Source of the DNA: an uncultured Erysipelotrichaceae bacterium
GTDB taxonomy: Bacteria > Bacillota_I > Bacilli_A > Erysipelotrichales > Erysipelotrichaceae
Assembly: GCA_903789495.1 (NCBI GenBank)
Contig: CAIFEQ010000001.1
Span: 122,559-186,558, forward strand
Length of the DNA stretch: 64,000 nt
Direction: 5' to 3'
In this document: positions 21,541-29,421 of the stretch, one piece after another
How positions within the stretch are numbered: the first letter of the stretch is position 1
How the letters are laid out: each line of letters begins with the position of its first letter
Notes under the pieces: generated by a model
The model's input: the letters and a program-made list of their open reading frames with translations, nothing else
Told to the model about the DNA's origin: nothing
The model's database searches: none
Made by a program: the position numbers and the translations under genes

Positions 21541-21984
21541 TTATTTTCTCAGCTTCTCTGCCTGTTCTGCTGTAGTCGCCATGCCGCCCCAGGTAAAGCC
21601 ATACAGTTTGGCAAACCGGTTCATCGTATATTCCCCGGCATCCAGCATCCACTTTTCCGGTGCGGCGCCCTGATACAGGAAGTAGAGGGTGCGTCCCTTC
21701 ATGCTGCCGGTCTTGACCGGACCATAGAAGCGGTCCAGCAGAGTGCGGACACTGCCGCAGAGATTATGCCAGTAGACGGGCGAACCGATGGCCACGACAT
21801 CTGCTTCCTTCATCTTTGCGGCAATCTCATCAAACTGATCGCCCGGCAGGTTCTGCCCGTAGAAATTGATACGGTAATCCGTCAGGTTCAGAGTCTCATA
21901 AGGCTGATCGCCGAAAAGTGCTTTGGCAAATGCTGCGGTGGTGCCATCCTTGTTGGGACTGCCATTGATGAACAATGCTTTCAT
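21541..21984 (-). CDS. NADPH-dependent FMN reductase/flavodoxin-like protein
   Basis: MKALFINGSPNKDGTTAAFAKAL..VVAIGSPVYWHNLCGSVRTLLDRF. Confidence 0.88.
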   Translation of the reverse strand: MKALFINGSPNKDGTTAAFAKALFGDQPYETLNLTDYRINFYGQNLPGDQFDEIAAKMKEADVVAIGSPVYWHNLCGSVRTLLDRFYGPVKTGSMKGRTLYFLYQGAAPEKWMLDAGEYTMNRFAKLYGFTWGGMATTAEQAEKLRK

Positions 21985-21990
21985 ATTTCC

Positions 21991-23025
21991 TTATTCCTCC
22001 TCTGTATGCATATGGCGCAGCCAGAACGCTTCCGCATGGTCCACCCAGCCCTCGGCAGCGGTTCCGGTACCCAGGCCGAAGCCATGGGCCAGACCGGGAA
22101 AGACATCGATTTCGGCATCGATGCCCGCCTCCTGCAGACGGTCGATCCGATCTTCCATGGTGCGGTACCAGGCAATCTGATCCGCGGTGCCGACATTGGC
22201 ATAGGTCGGCGGTTCGCTGCCGGTGACTTCGGAAATGCCGCTATACTGCGTGACCACAATGGCCGGCTGCGGATATTCCTCTTCCCCGAACATGCCGGTT
22301 CCCAGGGTGCCGACCCAGTTGGCCATGCGGGCACCGGCTGAGCCGCCCCATAACGAGTAATCCGTCATGTCAATACCCAGGCTCTGCGCATTTTCATGCA
22401 GGAATGCGATGGCCCGGGACAGATCCTCACAGGCTTCTTCTGCATCCGGACGGTAGATCAGGGCAAAGGCGTTATAGCCCCGGTCTGAAAGTTCCAGCGA
22501 TACCGGAAAACTGTCCTGCATGGCCCCGACATAGGCAAACCCGCCGCCTGCCGAAACCACTGCGGTTCTGGCGTTTTCTTCCCCGCGGAAGAAGAACAGA
22601 CCGGTATCTGCCTTGTCAGGATCGGCCTGCTTTTCTGCTTCGGTGTAGATGTCATAGAAGATCTGCTGTCCGGACGAAGCCTGTTCATAGAGATAATTGA
22701 CAATCTGCACCGTCATCTTCGGATCGATGTTGTGATACCAGACCAGCTGCAGATCACCCAGCGTACTGCCGCTCATGTACCCTTCCTCGACGGGAAACAG
22801 CAGGCGGCCATAGTCCCCGAACACCGGATCATCGCGCACCTCGTCAATCGTGGTTTCCGTGGTATAGGGAGCTTCGGTCACGGCCGTATGGAGACCGACC
22901 GCAGAAGTCTGCGGTGCGGAACTGCTCTGTGTCATGGCCGTACTGCCGCAGGCAGACAGGCCAAGGCTGCACAGCAGCAGGCCGGTGAACCTTCCAGGGA
23001 TGCGCAGCTCAGCCGGCCAGGACAT
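21991..23025 (-). CDS. Lipoprotein alpha/beta hydrolase
   Basis: LLLCSLGLSAC lipobox; SLWGGSAGARMANW; FPGLAHGFGLGTG; start trimmed from 23127. Confidence 0.8.
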   Translation of the reverse strand: MSWPAELRIPGRFTGLLLCSLGLSACGSTAMTQSSSAPQTSAVGLHTAVTEAPYTTETTIDEVRDDPVFGDYGRLLFPVEEGYMSGSTLGDLQLVWYHNIDPKMTVQIVNYLYEQASSGQQIFYDIYTEAEKQADPDKADTGLFFFRGEENARTAVVSAGGGFAYVGAMQDSFPVSLELSDRGYNAFALIYRPDAEEACEDLSRAIAFLHENAQSLGIDMTDYSLWGGSAGARMANWVGTLGTGMFGEEEYPQPAIVVTQYSGISEVTGSEPPTYANVGTADQIAWYRTMEDRIDRLQEAGIDAEIDVFPGLAHGFGLGTGTAAEGWVDHAEAFWLRHMHTEEE

Positions 23026-23647
23026 CTTCTGCCCACGCGGCAACCTCCGAGGCATCTGCCTGTGAGGCAAAGCGCTGTCCTTCCTGCCAGTCGCCGGTGC
23101 CTGCCAGGGCAGCGAGATCCTGGCCACTGGAACCGATCCCGGATGAAGCAGAGGTGCAGAACGGAATCACGGTCTTGCCGGTAAAGTCATTGTCTGCAAT
23201 GAACTGTCTGACCGGCCAGGCGGCATTCCCCCACCAGATCGGATAGCCGAAGAACACCACATCATAGCTGTCCCAGTTCTCGACCGTGGTGGTGGTCAGT
23301 TCCACCTGATCCTGCAGTGTTTCATTTTCATGTTCCTGAGAGACCCGGCTGTCCGCATTCGTCCAGTCCAGATCTTCTTCGGTATAGGGATCCACCGGTG
23401 TAAGTTCATAGAGATCCGCGCCGACTGTATCGGCGATGGTTTCCGCCACGGCTCTGGTATTGCCGGTGCCGGAGAAATAGACCACCAGAGTCGCGCCGGT
23501 ATTTTCCGTTTCGGCTGCGGTGCTTTCTGCCGCTGCCGCGGTAGTGGCTGCGGCAGAGGCGGTGGCTGTACTGCTCTGGGCACTGCAGCCGGCCAGCAGG
23601 CCTGCCGCCAGGACCAGGCTCATCACTTTCTGCATTGTCTGTCTCAT
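23009..23647 (-). CDS. Lipoprotein flavodoxin
   Basis: MRQTMQKVMSLVLAAGLLAGC signal/lipobox, Ala/Thr linker, then VVYFSGTGNTRAVAETIAD..FFGYPIWWGNAAWPVRQFI. Confidence 0.88.
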   Translation of the reverse strand: MRQTMQKVMSLVLAAGLLAGCSAQSSTATASAAATTAAAAESTAAETENTGATLVVYFSGTGNTRAVAETIADTVGADLYELTPVDPYTEEDLDWTNADSRVSQEHENETLQDQVELTTTTVENWDSYDVVFFGYPIWWGNAAWPVRQFIADNDFTGKTVIPFCTSASSGIGSSGQDLAALAGTGDWQEGQRFASQADASEVAAWAEDVLAG

Positions 23648-23708
23648 GACTCTGCTCCTTTCGATTCTTTCCGAAGCAGGCTGTCCCTGCTTCCTGCAGG
23701 AACATCAT

Positions 23709-23760
23709 AAAAGCCGCCCCGGTTTCTGTACATTATCGCTTTCGCAGGGCGGCTTTCATT
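23709..23760 (-). terminator. Candidate terminator hairpin
   Basis: AAAGCCGCCC ... GGGCGGCTTT inverted repeat. Confidence 0.5.
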
Positions 23761-23778
23761 TCCTGAAACCTGAAGGAT

Positions 23779-24690
23779 TCAGAACAGGTCCAGTGTATTG
23801 CTGAGATAGATGTCTTCCCGGACCGTCAGCTGATACGCCGGCCGGGTCAGGTAGTAAAGCAGAAATTCCAGGATCAGGGCACTGCCCAGACTGCGTCCTT
23901 CGATCTTGAACTGCGTGAAGCCTCTTGGCAGATAGTCCTGCTGAATGGCATCCAGGCTGATGAAAGCAGGACTCTGCATGGCCCGGGAGAAGCGGTAGCC
24001 TTCTTCGGCATGCGGGGCCCGGCACACGTGTTCCGGTCCGTCTTCGCCCAGCACTTCCCGGCTGACCGCCTCATAGCAGGCCCGCCGGTCCTGACACCCG
24101 GTCCAGCAGCAGGTATTGCAGAGGAATTCCGTCTTCTCCCTCTGATGCGGGGAAAGCTGGTCCAGTTCGGCAAAATGATTGTTCAGACGGTAGTCGGCGA
24201 CCACATAGCGGAACTCCGGCCGGTTCAGTTCCTGCACAAAGGCGGGAAACTGATCCAGTACCTTGGTCGTCGAAGACACCAGATACAGCTGCGGATACGT
24301 CTGCCGCAGATAGGCCGTCAGCAGTTCGGCATGCACGATGATCCCGTTCTGTACACCGTCCGTTCCGGCCAGCCGGGCACAGAGCGCATTGCACCGGGGA
24401 TCGGAGAGATGCTCGGGCCGGAGCAAGGAATTGCTGAAGGTCAGCCGGGCGGAGATGCCGTATTTCTGGGCAAGAGCCAGGGCTTCCTGCACCCTGGCCT
24501 CTTCGGCCCCCAGCCGGCCGCCGCCCCAGATACAGTCTGCCGGACAGCCATAGAGCGAACCGATGTCACACCAGTCATAAAAGTATTCCCGGTGTTCATA
24601 GAACAGCGGCAGGAAGACCTGATACAGGTCAACGAATTCAAACAGACCGGGCAGATGATAATGGGCGATGTGGTTCATCTGCTTCATCAT
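23779..24690 (-). CDS. Cys-rich U32-peptidase-like protein
   Basis: CDIGSLYGCPADCIWGGGRLG, CNTCCWTGCQDRRACYE, GFTQFKIEGRSLG; family inferred. Confidence 0.5.
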   Translation of the reverse strand: MMKQMNHIAHYHLPGLFEFVDLYQVFLPLFYEHREYFYDWCDIGSLYGCPADCIWGGGRLGAEEARVQEALALAQKYGISARLTFSNSLLRPEHLSDPRCNALCARLAGTDGVQNGIIVHAELLTAYLRQTYPQLYLVSSTTKVLDQFPAFVQELNRPEFRYVVADYRLNNHFAELDQLSPHQREKTEFLCNTCCWTGCQDRRACYEAVSREVLGEDGPEHVCRAPHAEEGYRFSRAMQSPAFISLDAIQQDYLPRGFTQFKIEGRSLGSALILEFLLYYLTRPAYQLTVREDIYLSNTLDLF

Positions 24691-24806
24691 ATCCCCAAGA
24701 GCGTCCCAGCGTTCGGTCTTTTCTGCCCTTTCAGGTCAGAAAGAAAACCCGCCTGTCTGAAAACAGCACAGCGCTGCCAGCACCAGGAGGGTCTCTTGTA
24801 TGTACC

Positions 24807-25214
24807 TTACGGATGCATCGGAATGCCCTTGGTGATCTTGTCCAGCTGGTTCCGGGGACCGCGGATGAGAAGACCGACCAGATCCAGATCCTCTGCCTTG
24901 CAGGCTCGGACTTTCGCACGGCTTTCTTCATCGTTATGGGCTGTGAACATTTCCTTCGTATAGACGGAAACTTCCATCTGCCGGTCTACAGCTTTCTTTC
25001 TGACCTCTCTGAGCCTGTCGGCAGAAGCGGACAGGACCAGCATGGGCTGTCTGTTCAGCGGCAGATACTGATTGCCATCCGCATCTTCATACGGTTCGCC
25101 GAGCTCTCCTTCCAGACTTCCGAGTCCGCTGGCCAGAAAAGCGGTGATATTCAGTTCCTGCCACGGCTGCAGATCATCCCGCAGGATGATCTTGATTCTG
25201 GTATCAAAGTCCAT
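24807..25214 (-). CDS. DUF2000 family protein
   Basis: KIILRDDLQPWQELNITAFLASGLG..VYTKEMFTAHNDEESRAKVRACKAEDLDLVGLLIRG. Confidence 0.75.
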   Translation of the reverse strand: MDFDTRIKIILRDDLQPWQELNITAFLASGLGSLEGELGEPYEDADGNQYLPLNRQPMLVLSASADRLREVRKKAVDRQMEVSVYTKEMFTAHNDEESRAKVRACKAEDLDLVGLLIRGPRNQLDKITKGIPMHP

Positions 25215-25373
25215 CTGTTCTGTCCTCCACCATTCCTCTGTTCCGCTGAACCGGTGTGTGATGCATCTTTTCTTTATGATCCGGGTGCAGCAGATCCAGC
25301 AGTTTCAGCTAACAGAAACATACCCATGATTCCCCGTTCTGCCAACGGTTTTCTGCACCGGTGCCGGGAAAAT

Positions 25374-25820
25374 TCAGAGTTTCTCCATGACAAAATTGGT
25401 CATCTGCACGCCCCGACGCTCCACGGTCTGTTTCCGGACGACCCGGTAGCCGCGCTGTTCGAAGAACGGCCGGGCGGTGATTGAGGCGTGGGTTGTGATC
25501 GGGCCGGTGACAGACTGTTCCAGCCGATCGCAGATCGTCGTGCCGACACCCCTGCCCTGCCAGTGTGCATGCACATACAGACGATCCAGATAACCGGTTT
25601 TCTCGATGTCTCCGAAGCCGACGATCGTCTTTCCTTCCACCGCCACGACGGTGTCGTGGGCCAGCAGGGAGGCATTCCACTGCTCAGCCGGCAGATCTGC
25701 CGGTGCCCAGGCATTGAGCTGTTCTTCCGTATAGTCACGGGCATTGACCGTATGAACTGTCTGACAGAACAGGGCCAGGATTTCCTCACAGTCTGAGGGC
25801 TGATAGTTTCTGAGCTGCAT
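25374..25820 (-). CDS. GNAT family N-acetyltransferase
   Basis: MQLRNYQPSDCEEILALFCQTVHTVNARDYTEEQLNAWAP..LDRLYVHAHWQGRGVGTTICDRLE. Confidence 0.9.
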   Translation of the reverse strand: MQLRNYQPSDCEEILALFCQTVHTVNARDYTEEQLNAWAPADLPAEQWNASLLAHDTVVAVEGKTIVGFGDIEKTGYLDRLYVHAHWQGRGVGTTICDRLEQSVTGPITTHASITARPFFEQRGYRVVRKQTVERRGVQMTNFVMEKL

Positions 25821-25873
25821 GCCTGTTTCTCCGTTTCTTCTTTTATCATACCCGGGCCGGCAGTGAACAGAAA

Positions 25874-25895
25874 AGAGCCGATTGATTTCGGCTCT
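25874..25895 (-). terminator. Candidate terminator downstream of ABC permease
   Basis: AGAGCCG ATTGATTT CGGCTCT. Confidence 0.55.
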
Positions 25896-25918
25896 GCAAT
25901 GGATATGTAATCTTTCTT

Positions 25919-26713
25919 TCAGTTGCCGGTGACCATGTTGTGGAATCTCTTGAATCCGAAGTAGCCCAGCACCAGGATACTGACAACCAGACCCGTGATG
26001 CTCCAGCCGATGGCCATGCTGTCAATCTGGGGAGTCAGCACATAGCGCAGCGCCTCGTTGGCATAGACCATGGGGTTGATCAGAACCAGCTTCTGGAAGA
26101 TCGGGACAGCGGACAGGCTCTTCCAGCTGAAGAAGATGGCACCCGAGAAAACCAGCGGCATCAGGAAGCCCGGGAACATGGCGGCAACCTGCATGGGCTT
26201 GACAATCGTGCCCACCAGCAGACCTAACGTAGCCGAGACCAGGGCGATCAGGATCAGGATCGGGATCAGCATCAGCACGCGTTCCGGCGTGATCGTGAAT
26301 TCCACATTGCTGCCCATGAAGATGGCGGATACCGGCAGGACCAGCAGACCGCCGATGAAGGCTTCAATGATGCCGACAAACATCTTGGCAAAGGCGACCA
26401 GATTGGCCGACACCGGGGCCTGCAGACGGTCCTCGATCTCATGCATGTTGTTGAAGTCCATGGTGAACGGCACAGCCGTGCCATGGATCCCGGTCACGAT
26501 GATGCTCATGCCGATCATGCCGGCAAACATCTGGGTCGGGAAGGTAGACGGCAGCAGGCCGATCTTGGGCAGGACATAGCCATAGGTGATGATCAGGACG
26601 GTCGGCAGCATGACGACCCGGAAGACGAATTCCCATTTATCACGCCACTGAGCAATCAGGTCTCTCTGGACCATTGCCCAGAATACGGACATATTGTTAT
26701 TTTTCTTGCTCAT
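25919..26713 (-). CDS. ABC-2 type transporter permease (DrrB-like)
   Basis: FWAMVQRDLIAQWRDKWEFVFRVVMLPTVLIITYGYVLP; paired with ATPase gene. Confidence 0.88.
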   Translation of the reverse strand: MSKKNNNMSVFWAMVQRDLIAQWRDKWEFVFRVVMLPTVLIITYGYVLPKIGLLPSTFPTQMFAGMIGMSIIVTGIHGTAVPFTMDFNNMHEIEDRLQAPVSANLVAFAKMFVGIIEAFIGGLLVLPVSAIFMGSNVEFTITPERVLMLIPILILIALVSATLGLLVGTIVKPMQVAAMFPGFLMPLVFSGAIFFSWKSLSAVPIFQKLVLINPMVYANEALRYVLTPQIDSMAIGWSITGLVVSILVLGYFGFKRFHNMVTGN

Positions 26714-26739
26714 GTTGTTCTCCTCTTTTCCTCTGTTTC

Positions 26740-27705
26740 TTACTTCTCCGGCGCGTTGATGGCATTGCCCGTCAGATACAGGAAGACGTCATCCAGTGTG
26801 CTGGTGCTGAGACTGATGTTCTTCAGGGTTCTTCCCCGGTTCTCTGTCCACTTGATGATGGCATCGAAGTCGACCTGATTGTCCTTCAGATACAGCTGCA
26901 GGGTGCCGCCCTGATAGGCGACCTTCTCCACGTTGGGCAGCTGACCGGCCAGCTGAATGTCTTCGTCGGTCACCTGATCCAGCTTCAGGGAGATGATGTT
27001 CTTGGAAGGGATCATGGCCTTCAGTTCCTCACTGGTGCCGATGGCCTTCAGCTCGCCCTTGTTGACGATGGCGATGTTCTGACAGAAGCGTTCCGGTTCT
27101 TCCATGTAGTGTGTGGTCAGGAAGATCGTCGTGCCCTGCCTGTTGAGGTCCATCATCGCTTCCCAGAGGATCTCCCGGTAGTTGGGATCCAAGCCGGTGG
27201 TCGGTTCATCCAGGAACAGGATCTCCGGCGTGTGCATCATGGCCCGGGCAATCTTCAGACGCTGTGCCATGCCGCCGGAATAGCTGGAGACGTAGTCATT
27301 CTGCCGCTGGGCCAGGCCGAACTTTTCCAGATACTCATCGGCCTTCTTCTTTGCCACATCCATGTCCATGCCGAAGTATCTGGCATGGAACAGCAGGTTC
27401 TCCCGGGCCGTCAGACTGCGGTCGAGGTTGTTGTGCTGGGTGACGACACCGATCTTGGCTCTGACCCTGGCCGGATCCTTCACAATGGAGAGTCCGTCAA
27501 TCGTCGCATCGCCGCCGCTGGTCTTCAGCTGGGTCGTGAGCATCGAGATGGTCGTGCTCTTGCCGGCGCCGTTCGGCCCCAGGAAGCCGAAGATTTCGCC
27601 CCGCTTCACATCAAAGGAAATCCCTTTGACGGCCTCGATGGTGGAACCATTCTTGGTGTGATATGTTTTCTTCAGATCTCTGACACTTAAGATATTTTCA
27701 TCCAT
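26740..27705 (-). CDS. ABC transporter ATP-binding protein (DrrA-like)
   Basis: GPNGAGKST, YSGGMAQRLKIARAMMHTPEILFLDEPTTGLDPNYR. Confidence 0.93.
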   Translation of the reverse strand: MDENILSVRDLKKTYHTKNGSTIEAVKGISFDVKRGEIFGFLGPNGAGKSTTISMLTTQLKTSGGDATIDGLSIVKDPARVRAKIGVVTQHNNLDRSLTARENLLFHARYFGMDMDVAKKKADEYLEKFGLAQRQNDYVSSYSGGMAQRLKIARAMMHTPEILFLDEPTTGLDPNYREILWEAMMDLNRQGTTIFLTTHYMEEPERFCQNIAIVNKGELKAIGTSEELKAMIPSKNIISLKLDQVTDEDIQLAGQLPNVEKVAYQGGTLQLYLKDNQVDFDAIIKWTENRGRTLKNISLSTSTLDDVFLYLTGNAINAPEK

Positions 27706-27731
27706 GTTGGTTACCCCTTTTCCATCCGGAT

Positions 27732-27748
27732 ATACCCTGGTAGGGTAT
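27732..27748. promoter_or_regulatory. Palindrome, candidate operator 1 of ABC operon
   Basis: ATACCCT GGT AGGGTAT perfect 7-3-7 inverted repeat. Confidence 0.6.
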
Positions 27749-27769
27749 CCATCCGACAGTCAGTACAAT

Positions 27770-27786
27770 ATACCCCATCAGGGTAT
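27770..27786. promoter_or_regulatory. Palindrome, candidate operator 2 of ABC operon
   Basis: ATACCC CATCA GGGTAT, about 38 bp centre-to-centre from operator 1. Confidence 0.6.
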
Positions 27787-27966
27787 TAGTCAACACCGAT
27801 TCTGATGATTTTCACCTTTTTTCACAGAATGACTTCGGTTCCGGTATCAGGCATCTGTTAAAAGAAGCGGCTCATCTGTTGATTTGCCACTTCAGATCTT
27901 AAAAATCGCCATGGTTCCGGAACGGTTTTCCGCCTATTCTGAGGTATCAGAACAGCGCTGAAAACC

Positions 27967-29307
27967 ATGCCGGAAAGAACCAGGAATATCGAGCTGACGG
28001 AAGGAACCACCTGGAAGGTGATTCTGGCTTTTGCCGTGCCCATCATCATCGGCAATCTCCTGCAGGAACTCTACAGCGTCGTGGACACCATGATTGTGGG
28101 CAGAACCCTGGGTTCACTAAAGCTGGGGGCGGTCGGGGCAACCGGAGCGGTGCTCTTCCTGGCTACCGGGTTCCTGAACGGCTTTACCGGCGGCTGTACG
28201 GTTCTGACCGCCAACCGCTATGGGGCGGGCGAACCGGAAGGCCTGCGCAGAAGCACGGCCGCTCAGATCGCCGGCTGCACCACGCTCACGCTGGTGCTGA
28301 CCATCGTGCTGTGGTGCCTGGCCCCGCAGCTGCTGCAGTTTCTGCAGACCACCGAGGTCATGTACCCCTATGCCCTGCAGTATGTGCGCATCATCTATGC
28401 CGGTCTGCCGGCTACCCTGCTCTATAACCTGACGGCGGCCCAGCTGCGGGCCATCGGCGACAGCCGGACCCCGCTGGTCATGCTCATCCTGTCTTCGCTG
28501 CTGAACATCGTGCTGGACTTTGTCTTCATCCTGGTCTGCGGCTGGGATGTGGCCGGAGCAGCCATAGCCACGGTACTTGCTCAGCTGGTCTCCGGACTGC
28601 TGTGTCTGGCGATCCTGGTCCGTCATTTCCCCTTCCTGCTGCCCAGGCGGAAGGATTTTCATGCTCTTCTGCCCGTCATCCGGGAAGAATTTGCCACGGG
28701 CATTCCCATGGGTCTGCAGCTGGCCGTCATCTCGATCGGCATGATGAGTGTGCAGTACTTTGTCAACGGTTTCGGGGATGCGGCTGTTTCCGCCTATACG
28801 ATCGGAAACCGCCTGCAGATGCTGCTGCAGTCCCCGCCTTCCTCCATGAACCTGGTCATGGCCTCCTTTGCCGGGCAGAATGCCGGTGCCGAGAGATATG
28901 ACCGGATCTGGAAGGGAACCCGGGAAGCCGGTCAGATCATGGTGATTTACGGCATCCTCTTCGGGGCGCTGGGCCTGGTCTTTTCCCGGTCTCTCATTAC
29001 CCTGTTTGTATCGGCTGCGGAAACCGAGACGGTGGCCATGGCTGAGCAGTACCTGCAGTGGTGCTGCCCGCTGCTCTGGACGCTCTGTCTGCTGTTTGTC
29101 TGCCGCGGCGTGCTGGAAGGTCTTTCGGATGGGGTGACACCCATGCTGGGATCCTTCCTGGAAGTGGCCATGCGGGTGCTGATTCCCCTGCTGTTCTGTG
29201 ATATGCTTGGCTATACCGCCATCGTGATGGCCAGCCCGGCCGCCTGGACAGCCAGTGCCGTGCTGATCGTGGCGGTCTACCGGAAGAGAAAAGCCGCAGG
29301 AAAATAA
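27967..29307 (+). CDS. MATE family efflux transporter
   Basis: TTWKVILAFAVPIIIGNLLQELYSVVDTMIVGRTLG..LGAVGATGAVLFLATGFLNGFTGGCTV. Confidence 0.93.
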   Translation: MPERTRNIELTEGTTWKVILAFAVPIIIGNLLQELYSVVDTMIVGRTLGSLKLGAVGATGAVLFLATGFLNGFTGGCTVLTANRYGAGEPEGLRRSTAAQIAGCTTLTLVLTIVLWCLAPQLLQFLQTTEVMYPYALQYVRIIYAGLPATLLYNLTAAQLRAIGDSRTPLVMLILSSLLNIVLDFVFILVCGWDVAGAAIATVLAQLVSGLLCLAILVRHFPFLLPRRKDFHALLPVIREEFATGIPMGLQLAVISIGMMSVQYFVNGFGDAAVSAYTIGNRLQMLLQSPPSSMNLVMASFAGQNAGAERYDRIWKGTREAGQIMVIYGILFGALGLVFSRSLITLFVSAAETETVAMAEQYLQWCCPLLWTLCLLFVCRGVLEGLSDGVTPMLGSFLEVAMRVLIPLLFCDMLGYTAIVMASPAAWTASAVLIVAVYRKRKAAGK

Positions 29308-29421
29308 CAGAGCAGAAAACCAGACAGAAGAAATCATTTGTGGGAAGATGAAAATGTAGCAGTAAAATGAAGAAAAGAATTTCTTTTTCTGCTATGTTCA
29401 TCCTGTGTGAGAGGAATTTCC

